This document shows, piece by piece, positions 55,034 to 64,000 of a DNA stretch of 64,000 bases; the stretch's first letter is position 1; each line of letters opens with the position of its first letter. The notes below the pieces were generated by a model that worked only from the letters and a program-made list of their open reading frames with translations, was not told the origin of the DNA and made no database searches. The stretch is from positions 11,234 through 75,233 of the forward strand of contig DDGG01000033.1 in assembly GCA_002337525.1 (NCBI GenBank), read 5' to 3'. Made by a program: the position numbers and the translations under genes. Origin of the DNA: Alphaproteobacteria bacterium UBA1908. Its GTDB lineage: Bacteria > Pseudomonadota > Alphaproteobacteria > Caedimonadales > UBA1908.

Positions 55034-57106
55034 ATGTCAAATCATCGATACTTTTTCATTTTTTTGTTTTGCCTCACGACTGTGACACTATCATCTGCAA
55101 AATCTTCCTGCTCAAAAGCCCTGGAATCCGCCTTTTCATATACAAAGCATAAAGCCGCTCAGGAATCTTTCGGGAAACAGAAATGTCCACTGGAAAGACA
55201 AATAATCACCTGGCACTTTATGAAAGAAGGGGCCCATGAGGGAGATTTCAACGCTCATAAGGCTTTTATTGAAAAACATGCTGGTTGGCCATGGATTTTT
55301 AAAATTCGTCGAGAGGCCGAAAAACGTTTGGATAAAAAAGATCTGGGACCCTCACTTCCTAAATGGTTTAAAGAGGCTGCCCCAAAAACACTAGAGGGCG
55401 CCACAGCCCTTATCCGAAGCTATATCCAAACAGACCAAAAGAAAAAAGCTCGTCAGGCAACAAAGGATTTGTGGGTTACTCTGTCCCTTTCTTCTAAAGA
55501 AGAAGCAGTTTTTTTAAAAAGATTCAAGTCAATGCTTAATGAACAGGATTATTTTAAACGAGCGCGCTACTGGCTCAGCCAAAATAAGTCGGAACCAGCA
55601 AGTAAAGCACTCTCTTCCCTCTCTAGCGTCAGACTAAAAACAGTTATCAAAGCCCAAATTGCCCTTCTTAAGAATACAAAAAAAGCTAAAAAACTTTATC
55701 AGCATGCGTTAGGTCGCCACCCTCATGATCCAGCTTTAAAATTAAGTTATCTGCAATGGTTAAGACGCACCAACAATCCATCTGCCCCAAATTATCTGAT
55801 ACGTCACCCGGAAATTGATCGATATGATTGCGAAAGTGCCTGGCAAGAGAGGCATATTCTTCTGCGACGAGCCCTGGAAAACAATGACTGGAAGCAGGCC
55901 TCACAGCTTGTAAAAGGTCATGCACTGACCCAGGGGAGCAACTATGCCTCTGCCCAATGGCTTAAGGGGTGGCTGATTTTACGACATGATAAAAATCCTC
56001 GTGCGGCTTATAAAGTTTTTACCACAACGTATTCAAACGTTGGAACCCCTATCAGCCAGTCACGCTTCGCCTACTGGTCGGGTGTCGCCAGTGCAGCGTT
56101 CGATCCAGATTCAAGCCAGAAATGGTATGCACAGGCAGCCCAATACCCGGCGACTTTTTACGGTCAAAAAGCGGCCCTAAAACTTGGTCATTCCCATGTT
56201 CCTCCTCTTTCTTCCCTAACAGCAAGGCCTGTTACCCTCAGACGCTTGAAAAAAACCGATCTTTACAAATCAGCCGTCACTTTATCCAGGGCAAATCGCC
56301 CCAACCAAGCCCGGACTTTTTTATATATGCTCATGAAATCAACAAGCAGCAATGAAGAAGAAGACGCCGTTTTGTTTCTGACACAAAAGCTTTCACCAGA
56401 GCATCTTGTTGGCCTTGCCAAGGAAGCCTCCCCTTCGCGGAGCCTTTACTTTAAAGAATTGTACCCTGTTTTATCATCCCGTCACCAAAAAGCCCTAAAG
56501 GCTGTAAACCCTCTTCTTTTGCATGCTGTTATCCGTAAGGAAAGCATGTTTGATTCCCGGTTAGTAAGTTGGGCGAACGCCCACGGACTTAGCCAGCTTT
56601 TACCAGAAACAGCCAAAGAAATCGCAAAAAAACTGGGCTTACCTTTTAGCAGGAAAAAGCTTCTGACAGACACAAGCTATAACACACATATAGGGGCAAC
56701 CTATTTAGCCTCTCGTCTTGAAAAATTTCAGGGTAATATTTATCTGGGGCTTGTTTCCTATAATGCAGGCATCAAATATGCGTACGATTGGCAAAAAATA
56801 TTTGGCGATCCTCGTGAGGGCTCTATTGATATTATCGACTGGATCGAGCAACTTCCTTTCGGCGAGACACGCAACTATATTCAGCGCGTTATGGAAGGGT
56901 ACAAGGTTTACCAGTGTGTCCATGATAAAAAATGTGCTTCACGCCCCTGGCCAAAAATGCCTGGAATTCAGAAATTACTTGCACCACAGGACAAGTCAAA
57001 AAGCACAGGATCCAGACCATTACCTCGCCCGTCTCTAAAACCAGAAATTCCTCACGCTTTTAAAAACCGTCTGCCAAAAAAAACAACCCCCGGGAAAAGG
57101 ACATGA
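55034..57106 (+). CDS. slt: Soluble lytic murein transglycosylase
   Basis: Cleaves the glycan backbone with formation of anhydromuramic ends. 690 residues: signal peptide (SNHRYFFIFLFCLTTVTLSSA), a long alpha-superhelical U/L domain, then the SLT catalytic domain from about 490: LLHAVIRKESMFDSRLVSW, with catalytic Glu in RKES, then GLSQLLPETAKEIA, the GxYLA segment ATYLASRLEKF and SYNAGIKYAYDW. Divergence from dapA is the usual alphaproteobacterial arrangement. It overlaps the DUF4862 gene by 4 bases (ATGA). Confidence 0.93.
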   Translation: MSNHRYFFIFLFCLTTVTLSSAKSSCSKALESAFSYTKHKAAQESFGKQKCPLERQIITWHFMKEGAHEGDFNAHKAFIEKHAGWPWIFKIRREAEKRLDKKDLGPSLPKWFKEAAPKTLEGATALIRSYIQTDQKKKARQATKDLWVTLSLSSKEEAVFLKRFKSMLNEQDYFKRARYWLSQNKSEPASKALSSLSSVRLKTVIKAQIALLKNTKKAKKLYQHALGRHPHDPALKLSYLQWLRRTNNPSAPNYLIRHPEIDRYDCESAWQERHILLRRALENNDWKQASQLVKGHALTQGSNYASAQWLKGWLILRHDKNPRAAYKVFTTTYSNVGTPISQSRFAYWSGVASAAFDPDSSQKWYAQAAQYPATFYGQKAALKLGHSHVPPLSSLTARPVTLRRLKKTDLYKSAVTLSRANRPNQARTFLYMLMKSTSSNEEEDAVLFLTQKLSPEHLVGLAKEASPSRSLYFKELYPVLSSRHQKALKAVNPLLLHAVIRKESMFDSRLVSWANAHGLSQLLPETAKEIAKKLGLPFSRKKLLTDTSYNTHIGATYLASRLEKFQGNIYLGLVSYNAGIKYAYDWQKIFGDPREGSIDIIDWIEQLPFGETRNYIQRVMEGYKVYQCVHDKKCASRPWPKMPGIQKLLAPQDKSKSTGSRPLPRPSLKPEIPHAFKNRLPKKTTPGKRT

Positions 57107-58092
57107 AAAACGAATATTTTGTTTCTGCTTATGCAACGTCGCCTTCTTCCGGAAAATGGACCCCTTCTGCAGAGACAGTATATTTCCAGGAACTTGCCAA
57201 AAAGGCTGACATTAGTGGTATTGAACATCCCTTTTGTATAGAACCTGAAAAGTACCCCTTGTCCTGGATGATAGATAATATTCCTGAACATTGGTCTATT
57301 ATTATAACTGCTCTTCCGCTATTCATGAGTGAATCACAAAAAAACCCTTTTCTGGGCCTTGCTTCTGAACAGGAAAAATCCCGCTGCCAGGCCGTCCAGA
57401 TCATGGAGAGAATTCTTTGCTATTCAAAAAAGCTTAATCATGCCTTCGATAGAAAAATAGTCAAAGCCCTTCATTTCCACTCTTTACCCCGCAATGAGAT
57501 CACCTGCCATCGTGGTAATAAAAAAGCCCTCAGAAAATCACTTTCTGAAATAAAAAACATGGATTGGCAAGGTATTGCCCTGAACCTCGAACACTGTGAT
57601 GCTTATATTAACAATCAATGTGGAGACAAACAGTTTCTTCAACTCGAAGACGAGATTGAGGTCCTTACAGAAATTAATGGATATGGTCTTGTTTTAAACT
57701 GGGCTCGATCAGCAATAGAGGGACGTTCTACCCTAACACCTTTACATCATATAAAAATAGCAAAACAGGCAGACCTGCTACGTGGTTTCTTTTTCTCCGG
57801 GTGCACTGATGCCCCTGAAAGCAGGTATGGTTGTTGGCAGGATACCCATATGCCACCGTTTAACCCTCATCAGGGACCTTTCCTAAGTAATAAGAGCCTA
57901 TTGGGAAAGACAGAGATAAGAGAAGTCCTCCTTGCCCTAAATGATGTCAAAACCCCAATATACATAGGGATTAAAGTTTCTGACAGACCGCCCTCCAAAA
58001 GCGTCCCTTACAAAAGGGATCTTAATCTGAAAACGATAGGAACCATTAATCACGTTAAAAAGAGCATATTCCCGGATTCACAATCACTCTGA
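57103..58092 (+). CDS. DUF4862 family protein
   Basis: 329 residues, cytosolic. The N-terminus FVSAYATSPSSGKWTPSAET and GIEHPFCIEPEKYPLSWMIDNIP resemble DUF4862 proteins, which look like TIM-barrel sugar-isomerase-type folds and are often found with sugar metabolism genes; the substrate is not known. A His/Glu-rich core (NLEHCDAY) may hold a metal site. It overlaps slt by 4 bases, so co-expression with cell-wall turnover is likely and suggests a role in recycled amino-sugar handling. The family name is from memory. Confidence 0.65.
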   Translation: MKNEYFVSAYATSPSSGKWTPSAETVYFQELAKKADISGIEHPFCIEPEKYPLSWMIDNIPEHWSIIITALPLFMSESQKNPFLGLASEQEKSRCQAVQIMERILCYSKKLNHAFDRKIVKALHFHSLPRNEITCHRGNKKALRKSLSEIKNMDWQGIALNLEHCDAYINNQCGDKQFLQLEDEIEVLTEINGYGLVLNWARSAIEGRSTLTPLHHIKIAKQADLLRGFFFSGCTDAPESRYGCWQDTHMPPFNPHQGPFLSNKSLLGKTEIREVLLALNDVKTPIYIGIKVSDRPPSKSVPYKRDLNLKTIGTINHVKKSIFPDSQSL

Positions 58093-58306
58093 AGTAAAAA
58101 ACTCTCCTGAGGAACAAGCACTTAAACCTTATCAAGAGCTCCCTTTAGAAATCAGAAAGTTCTAATCCACGCCTTTTAGCTTTTTGTGAAAAGGCTAGAT
58201 AGTAACGTTTTCACTTATTGTCAATATTAAAGACAAAAAATTAGAAAACGAGTTTTCATTGATGATCATAACTTTTTAGTAAGGGTGGAAATATTCACAA
58301 TGCCCC
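58093..58306. other. Gap with one hairpin between convergent DUF4862 and dnaE genes
   Basis: GCCTTTT and AAAAGGC pair across an 11-base loop at 58,171-58,195, but no T-run follows on either strand, so termination is uncertain. Otherwise nothing recognised. Confidence 0.4.
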
Positions 58307-61300
58307 TCAAGCAGATTTTGGGAGAAGCTCTATCCCTTCAATCAGTTTTATGCGCTCCAGTGTTTGGACACCTAAACTCAAACGATGAGGCAATTCCAGA
58401 ACTAACGCCTCTTTTTCAAAACAAGGCAGAATCAGGCGTAAAGAACTCTGACCTTTTGGAATTTCATCCAGCAGGGCTTTTAACTCCTTTAAGGCTTCTT
58501 CCTGACTAATACGAAGGCTGACTTCATTTTTCATCCTGGCAATGAGCGTATCAAGCTTCCCGGCAGCCTGAACAGTAAGGCGAAGTGTATCATCCTCAAC
58601 ACGTCCTGTGACCGTTAGATTCAAAAGAACCCCCGGCACCAGCTCCTCCCGAATCTGGGACAGCATTTCAGAAAACATTGTCACTTCAAACTCTCCAGAT
58701 GCATCGGAGAATTGAACAAAGGCATATTTATTACCTGATTTACTGAGACGTTCTTTTTTAGAAAGGACGACACCCGCAACAGAAACTGATCCAACATCTC
58801 CTTTTTCAAAAACACTTTTTAAATCGATTGACCTGGTTAATTTCAAGGCATCCAGTGCCTCTGAATAAGAATCAAGTGGATGAGCAGATAAATAAAATCC
58901 AATGGCCTCAAGCTCTTTATTCAGGCGCTCAAAAGTTGTCCAGGGCTTAGTTGGTTTCAAAGTAACAGGAAGATCTATGCCGCTTGAATTGGCATCTCCT
59001 CCGCCAAAGAGACTAGTCTGGTTACTTTGACGATCTTTTTTAGCTTGTCCCGCAAGTGAAATTAATTGATCAACAGACGCCATTAACTGGGCACGATTGG
59101 GATGCAAGCTATCAAACCCTCCAGCCCCAATTAATTTCTCCAGAAAACGCTTGTTCATAACCCTGGTGTCCAGGCGCTTTGCGAAATCAAGAGGACTTTT
59201 AAAGGGCCCCGCTTTTTCCCGTTCACGGATAACTTCTTCCGCTGCCGCAAACCCTACACTCTTGATTCCCGCAAGAGCGTATCGAACCGCCAGTTTCCCC
59301 TCACCTGTGTCCTCAACACGAAAATCAGCATAGGATTTATTAACATCAGGCGGTAAAACCTCTATCCCCATCTTTATTAAATCTTGGCGGAAAAGGCTCA
59401 ATCTATCTGTATTATTGATATCATACGTCATTGACGCTGCCATGAAATCAACTGGATGATTTGCCTTTAAATAAGCCGTTTGATACGCGATAAGGGCATA
59501 AGGTGTCGAGTGACATTTGTTGAAACCATACCCCGCAAACTTCGCAGCCTGGTCAAAAACCTGGCGAGCAATATTTTCCTTAACACCATTCTTAAGAGCG
59601 CCCTCCATGAAAATTGATCTCTGGGCATCCATTTCACTCTTGATTTTTTTACCCATTGCACGGCGCAACATGTCTGCACCTCCCAGACTATATCCTGCCA
59701 TAACCTGGGCAATCTGCATGACCTGTTCCTGATAAACCATAACACCGTATGTTTCCTTTAGAATCTCTTCTAAAAGAGGATGAAGGAAGTTAACTTCCTC
59801 TTCTCCGTGTTTACACGATAAATAACGAGGAATATCGTCCATAGGGCCTGGACGATAAAGAGCAACCAAGGCGATAATTTCTTCAAATGAGCCTGGTTTC
59901 AAACGCTTGATAACATCACGCATTCCGGCGCTTTCAAGCTGGAAGACACCAACAGTATTAACCTCTTTTAAAAACTCAAAGGTTTGATTGTCATCAAGAG
60001 GAATTTTCTCCGCATCAACTTCGATGCCCCGCATTTTCAAAAGCTCTTCAGCTCGCTTGATGACCGTCAACGTTTTCAGACCCAGAAAGTCAAACTTCAC
60101 CAAGCCTGCCATCTCAACATGTTTCATATGAAACTGGGTCGCTGGCATCACTTCTGTCGAGCCCGTGGTGGATTCTTTTGATTGACTAATGGCGGCTTTG
60201 TGATCACGGTAAAGAGCGACTATCTCGTCGATAGGTTGCCCCCCGATCACAATGCCTGCCGCGTGTGTTGAAGCATGACGATAAAGGCCTTCTAATTTTA
60301 CTGCAATATCCAGCAAGGTCTTAATATCCGAATCATTCTCGGCCTTTAACAAAATTTCCGGTTCCTGAATCAGGGCTTCTTTTAGCGTCACAGGATTAGC
60401 CGGATTATTCGGAATCAATTTTGAAATTTCATCAACTTTTCCATACGGCATCCCCAGGACACGCCCTACATCCTTAACAACTGCTCGGGCCTGGAGCTTT
60501 CCAAAGGTGATAATCTGGGCAACATGATCGTTGCCATAGCGCTCACGCACATAATCAATCACTTCGTCACGCCGTTCCTGACAAAAATCAATATCAAAAT
60601 CAGGCATTGAAACACGTTCAGGATTCAAAAAGCGCTCAAAAATAAGGTTAAAGCGTATAGGGTCAACGTTTGTTATTGTCAAAGACCAGGCTACAAGTGA
60701 CCCAGCCCCGGACCCACGTCCCGGACCCACGGGAATATTTTGGCGTTTGGCCCACTGAATAAAGTCACCGACAATTAGAAAATAGCCCGAAAAACCCATT
60801 TGCTGAATAATACCAAGCTCGTACTCGAGTCGGTCAAAGTATTGCTTTTTAATCGTTTCTTTTTCACTCTCGGAATGGTCAGGGTGATACACTTCTTCTT
60901 GCAAACGTTTTTCAAGACCCTGAATTGCCTGATCCCGAATCTCTTCATCTTCCCCCTTGGGCGTTGGAAAAGGAGGTAACATAGGCTCTTTAGGTTCCAC
61001 CATAAAAGCGCATCGTTTAGCAATCTGAATAGTATTAGCAAGCGCTTCAGGCAAATCCTCAAAAAGAGAGGCCATTTCCCGGGGAGATTTAAAACGATAA
61101 TCAGCTGTTAAACGAAAGCGGTCTTCTTCAGATTTATATGCACCCTGGGCAATACACAACAAAGTATCATGAGCTTCGTACATCTCTTTTGTTGCAAAAA
61201 AAGCCTCATTTGTTGCTACAACAGGAATCTCTTCTGCGTAAGCCATTTCAAGCAAAACAGGCTCTAACTCTGCTTCAGATGGTTCCCCGAATCGTTCGAT

Positions 61301-61837
61301 TTCAATATAAAATCTGTTTTCAAAAAAATGCCTAAGACGCTTAAAATAATCGTGGGCTTCTTTCCTAAACCCTTTTTGAAGGAGCTGAGAAACGCCTCCT
61401 CGCCGTCCCCCTGATAAACAAATCAACCCCTCATGGTGCGTTTCAAGAAGTTGAAAGGGAATATGGGGAAGATAGCGCGGATCCTGTGAATAAACCTCGC
61501 TGGCAAGCTTTAGTAAATTCTGATAACCTTTTTGGTTCTGTACGTATAAAACAACATGATCAAGAGGAATTTCGCCCTCCCTGGAAAGGGTTTGATATCT
61601 TGGATCCTCTTTGTCTGGCTTGACAGATAGCTGACACCCAATGAGAGGTTGAATTCCCGCCTTTTGTGCTGCCAGAGAAAACTCCATTGCACCAAACAAA
61701 TTATTTGTATCAGTCACAGCAACAGCCGGCATATTATATTGCTGACACAGCTTGATAATGTCAGGAATTTTCAACGCACCTTCAGCTAGAGAAAAAGCCG
61801 AATGCGTCCGCAAATGTATAAAGGGAACAGATGTCAT
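58307..61837 (-). CDS. dnaE: DNA polymerase III alpha subunit
   Basis: Replicative polymerase. From ATG 61,837 (SD GGAG 6 nt upstream) it has 1176 residues. An N-terminal PHP domain (IHLRTHSAFSLAEGALKIPD) is followed by the polymerase core with RGSGAGSLVAWSL and the catalytic PDFDIDFCQERRDEVIDYV, then the helix-hairpin-helix (GAGGFDSL) and the OB fold near VSVAGVVLSKKERLSKSGNKYAFVQFSD. Length is typical for an alphaproteobacterial DnaE1. The frame is intact. Confidence 0.97.
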   Translation of the reverse strand: MTSVPFIHLRTHSAFSLAEGALKIPDIIKLCQQYNMPAVAVTDTNNLFGAMEFSLAAQKAGIQPLIGCQLSVKPDKEDPRYQTLSREGEIPLDHVVLYVQNQKGYQNLLKLASEVYSQDPRYLPHIPFQLLETHHEGLICLSGGRRGGVSQLLQKGFRKEAHDYFKRLRHFFENRFYIEIERFGEPSEAELEPVLLEMAYAEEIPVVATNEAFFATKEMYEAHDTLLCIAQGAYKSEEDRFRLTADYRFKSPREMASLFEDLPEALANTIQIAKRCAFMVEPKEPMLPPFPTPKGEDEEIRDQAIQGLEKRLQEEVYHPDHSESEKETIKKQYFDRLEYELGIIQQMGFSGYFLIVGDFIQWAKRQNIPVGPGRGSGAGSLVAWSLTITNVDPIRFNLIFERFLNPERVSMPDFDIDFCQERRDEVIDYVRERYGNDHVAQIITFGKLQARAVVKDVGRVLGMPYGKVDEISKLIPNNPANPVTLKEALIQEPEILLKAENDSDIKTLLDIAVKLEGLYRHASTHAAGIVIGGQPIDEIVALYRDHKAAISQSKESTTGSTEVMPATQFHMKHVEMAGLVKFDFLGLKTLTVIKRAEELLKMRGIEVDAEKIPLDDNQTFEFLKEVNTVGVFQLESAGMRDVIKRLKPGSFEEIIALVALYRPGPMDDIPRYLSCKHGEEEVNFLHPLLEEILKETYGVMVYQEQVMQIAQVMAGYSLGGADMLRRAMGKKIKSEMDAQRSIFMEGALKNGVKENIARQVFDQAAKFAGYGFNKCHSTPYALIAYQTAYLKANHPVDFMAASMTYDINNTDRLSLFRQDLIKMGIEVLPPDVNKSYADFRVEDTGEGKLAVRYALAGIKSVGFAAAEEVIREREKAGPFKSPLDFAKRLDTRVMNKRFLEKLIGAGGFDSLHPNRAQLMASVDQLISLAGQAKKDRQSNQTSLFGGGDANSSGIDLPVTLKPTKPWTTFERLNKELEAIGFYLSAHPLDSYSEALDALKLTRSIDLKSVFEKGDVGSVSVAGVVLSKKERLSKSGNKYAFVQFSDASGEFEVTMFSEMLSQIREELVPGVLLNLTVTGRVEDDTLRLTVQAAGKLDTLIARMKNEVSLRISQEEALKELKALLDEIPKGQSSLRLILPCFEKEALVLELPHRLSLGVQTLERIKLIEGIELLPKSA

Positions 61838-62038
61838 AGGTCGCTCCATTAGCCATAGTGTATCTATAAAAGAGTCTGACTCAAATGAAAAGATGTACTT
61901 TTCAAAACTTGCCTTTTTCCAGACATTCCCTTGACTTCTAAAATATACTTCCCAAGGTTTCGAGTCCGAACAGAAACGTCGATCAAAAAGTTATCCAGCC
62001 TCTACAGCAATGACGGGAAGGAAGGAGATCAAACAATA

Positions 62039-62070
62039 TATTATTTTGCGATATCTTTTGTAAAATAATA
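62039..62070. promoter_or_regulatory. Inverted repeat upstream of brnQ
   Basis: TATTATTTTGC at 62,039-62,049 pairs with GTAAAATAATA at 62,060-62,070 (one G-T pair), 46 bases before the brnQ start. It could be an operator or hairpin in the brnQ/dnaE divergent promoter. The rest of the 270-base gap holds nothing recognised. Confidence 0.4.
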
Positions 62071-62116
62071 TTTTATCAGTTATAAATGGCCTTATTTTTT
62101 CAATATAGCTCTTGTG

Positions 62117-63304
62117 ATGATAAAGAAAAACCTTTGGCACCAGCTTTCCCTTGCCTTAACCGGTGGATTTGCCATGTTTTCCATGTTTTTTGGATCAGGC
62201 AATCTTGTTTTCCCCCTCAGTATCGGGGCAGATTCATATAACTTTTTTGCTTTTGCAGCCCTGGGGCTTTTTGTCACTGGCATTTTTGTCCCTTTCCTTG
62301 GCTTAATCAGTATGGTGTCTGCAGAGGGAGACCGTAAGGGATTCTTCCGTGAAATTGGTCGCATTCCTGCTTTTTGGTTAACATTTTTGATGCTTGCCAT
62401 TATGGGTCCTCTAGGTGTGAGTGCTCGTTGCATTATCGTTGCTTTTGCAGGGATAAAACTTGTTTTCCCTGTGCTTCCAGAAGTCATTTTTTCTTTTGTC
62501 TTTTGCCTTGTCACTGGGGCATTATGTTGGAAAAAAGCATATATTGTTTCCGTTATCGGACGCTATCTAACGCCAATTCTTTTGATCTGTATTTTTTTAA
62601 TCATCGGGTTTGGAATTATTGGGGCAGAACCTCTCCTTATCTCTGAAAAGTCACCAGAAACACTTTTTTATCAGGGCCTAAATCAAGGATACCAAACCAT
62701 GGATTTACTTGCGGCCTTTTTCTTTTCGGCTTCAACTATTCATTTTTTAAGAAACCAGACTATCCTGGAAAAAAGTTCTCAAAGTCCTTTATTTCTGGCT
62801 TTAATAGCCAGCTTTTTTGGCATGACTCTTTTAGCACTTGTCTACGGAGGCTTTGTTTATTTAGGATCAGCCTATGCCCCTCACTTGGCAGGAGTTCCTC
62901 CTGAGCAAATGTTGACAATGATCGCAGGATTAACCCTGGGGCCATATGCTTTACCTGTCATGAGCATCACAATTGCTCTGGCATGCCTGACAACACTTAT
63001 CATTCTGACGACTCTTTTTGCCGATTTCCTTTCAGAAGAAGTCTCGGATGGCGTCCTCTCTCGCAAGGTGTCTCTCTTTGTTACCCTGTTTATCAGTTTT
63101 CTTGTTTCCCTTGCAGGATTTAGCAAACTTTCAGGGTGGATTGCGACAATCCTTCTATTTGCCTATCCTGCATTAATTGCTCTTGCAACAGGAAAAATTA
63201 TTGAGCGCCTTTTTAAGATAAAACATCTTAGGATTGCCCCTATCTGTTTTTATTCTACAATGATCATCTACGGTCTTTATAAAATAATTTTGATGATCCT
63301 TTAA
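62117..63304 (+). CDS. brnQ: Branched-chain amino acid transporter (LIVCS family)
   Basis: Sodium- or proton-coupled uptake of leucine, isoleucine and valine. 395 residues from the second start (MIKKNLWHQ) with about 12 TM segments. The N-terminal LTGGFAMFSMFFGSGNLVFPLSIGAD, PFLGLISMVSAEGDRK and the TIHFLRNQT loop match the BrnQ pattern. It is divergent from dnaE. It fits an amino-acid-scavenging lifestyle. Confidence 0.85.
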   Translation: MIKKNLWHQLSLALTGGFAMFSMFFGSGNLVFPLSIGADSYNFFAFAALGLFVTGIFVPFLGLISMVSAEGDRKGFFREIGRIPAFWLTFLMLAIMGPLGVSARCIIVAFAGIKLVFPVLPEVIFSFVFCLVTGALCWKKAYIVSVIGRYLTPILLICIFLIIGFGIIGAEPLLISEKSPETLFYQGLNQGYQTMDLLAAFFFSASTIHFLRNQTILEKSSQSPLFLALIASFFGMTLLALVYGGFVYLGSAYAPHLAGVPPEQMLTMIAGLTLGPYALPVMSITIALACLTTLIILTTLFADFLSEEVSDGVLSRKVSLFVTLFISFLVSLAGFSKLSGWIATILLFAYPALIALATGKIIERLFKIKHLRIAPICFYSTMIIYGLYKIILMIL

Positions 63305-63455
63305 AGGGGGACGCCTTCTTGGAACTGTCTTTTATCAAGAGTTGTCTCTGAAAACTTTTACAGGAATTCCTTTTTTTTAAAATCTTTTACCTTATTAGGC
63401 AATTTTCAAATTTTGTGCTATAGAAAACTATCTATTAATTTTGATCCGACACAAC

Positions 63456-64000
63456 ATGAAAAATTCAAAGCTTAAGATTTGCGATACATATATTCAGCCA
63501 GGTGAGTCAGCCAATCTTGCTCTCCCTCTACCTGAACAAAATGCGTGTGCGCCTCTTTTTATGCCTATCCGCGTTATACATGGAAAAGAAAAAGGGCCTT
63601 GCCTTGTGATTTTTTCACTCTTGAAAGGGAACGAGCTTAATGGCCTTGAAATCACCAACCGTGTTACACAAAAAGCGACCGAGATGCCCCTTAAGGGAAC
63701 CATTATTGCAATTCCTGTCATGAATGTTTATGGGTTAACACATTATCCACGCTCTCTCCCTTCTGGAGGCCGCCTTGATCGTTGTTTTCCTGGATCAGAA
63801 GAAGGCTCTTTTGGTGAGCGAATCGCCCATGTCTTTACCGAGGAAATTCTCAAAAAAGCTGATTATGTTATTGAACTGCAAACAGGGGACTTGAATCATA
63901 ATATTTTACCTCAGGTCTATTGCAATTTTGATGACCGCCCTACAAAAGAACTTGCGAAGGCCTTCCAATCCCCTGTTGTTACAAATGTTACTTTGGAAGG
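63456..64000 (+). CDS. AstE/AspA-like (M14-type) protein with altered zinc ligands, 3' end outside window
   Basis: I translated 181 residues from ATG 63,456. The pattern is of the succinylglutamate desuccinylase/aspartoacylase family: PIRVIHGKEKGPCLVIFS, then KGNELNGLEI where the family has HGDE or HGNE, then RCFPGSEEGSFGERIAHVF, then ADYVIELQTGDL where the family has DLHTG. The first zinc His is therefore Lys and the later His is Gln, while the Glu remains. It is probably a catalytically changed or inactive member. The C-terminus lies beyond the window. It follows brnQ by about 150 bases. Confidence 0.72.
   Translation, partial: MKNSKLKICDTYIQPGESANLALPLPEQNACAPLFMPIRVIHGKEKGPCLVIFSLLKGNELNGLEITNRVTQKATEMPLKGTIIAIPVMNVYGLTHYPRSLPSGGRLDRCFPGSEEGSFGERIAHVFTEEILKKADYVIELQTGDLNHNILPQVYCNFDDRPTKELAKAFQSPVVTNVTLE

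Noticed and set aside
61945..61980. tRNA-like T-loop sequence (GGTTTCGAGTCC)
   Set aside because: The flanking bases do not pair to a T stem and no acceptor or anticodon arms can be built around it.

Overview
The window looks like chromosome from a low-GC (about 40 % by eye, not counted) alphaproteobacterium with a host-associated lifestyle, plausibly Holosporales or a relative (Caedibacter/Paracaedibacter type). The basis is the short ProRS lacking an editing insert, the gene orders proS-lolC-lolD, dapF-mtaB-ftsY, cmk-rpsA, sucA-sucB-lpdA, hfq-hflX and dapA-smpB with a divergent lytic transglycosylase, two DMT metabolite permeases, many unrecognised secreted proteins, and clusters of short palindromic intergenic repeats. 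The taxonomic placement is inference. No tRNA, rRNA, CRISPR array, insertion sequence or prophage was recognised.

Layout. 1-6.3 kb: a tRNA methyltransferase fragment, polyprenyl diphosphate synthase, an arginine-degradation group (arginase, ornithine aminotransferase) with yacG and an MFS exporter, and two small secreted proteins. 6.4-11 kb: rpsA-cmk and a transglutaminase-like protein cut by an in-frame stop. 11-17.3 kb: the 2-oxoglutarate dehydrogenase operon. 17.3-28.1 kb: LolCD and ProS, two DMT permeases, a MarR/SRPBCC pair, ftsY-mtaB-dapF and repeat block A. 28.3-35.7 kb: envelope and secreted proteins of unknown role, including a large TPR protein, a DUF294-like nucleotidyltransferase protein with a ubiquitin-interacting-motif-like segment, an Ala/Gly-rich protein and a Cys-rich membrane protein, with repeat block B. 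35.7-42.4 kb: a TlpA / DUF3179 lipoprotein / outer-membrane barrel operon, a UbiH-family monooxygenase and a lipoprotein that joins TPRs to a secretin domain. 42.4-48.5 kb: repeat block C, sucCD, and five to six small genes that include an S1/V8-like secreted protease. 48.7-64 kb: hflX-hfq, tpiA, an AvcD/DcdV-like deaminase lacking its kinase half, smpB-dapA, slt, a DUF4862 protein, dnaE, a BrnQ transporter and a truncated AstE/AspA-like protein that has lost zinc ligands.

How the genes fit together. Arginase and ornithine aminotransferase turn arginine into glutamate semialdehyde. Once that is made into 2-oxoglutarate it would feed SucAB-LpdA and SucCD, so host amino acids may be a carbon source; BrnQ and the DMT/MFS permeases suit this. 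dapA and dapF supply diaminopimelate, and slt, LolCD and the barrel proteins show a true Gram-negative envelope. The most unusual content is the secreted set, the deaminase, the secretin fusion, the two stop-split reading frames and the palindromic repeats, whose arms change in a compensating way.
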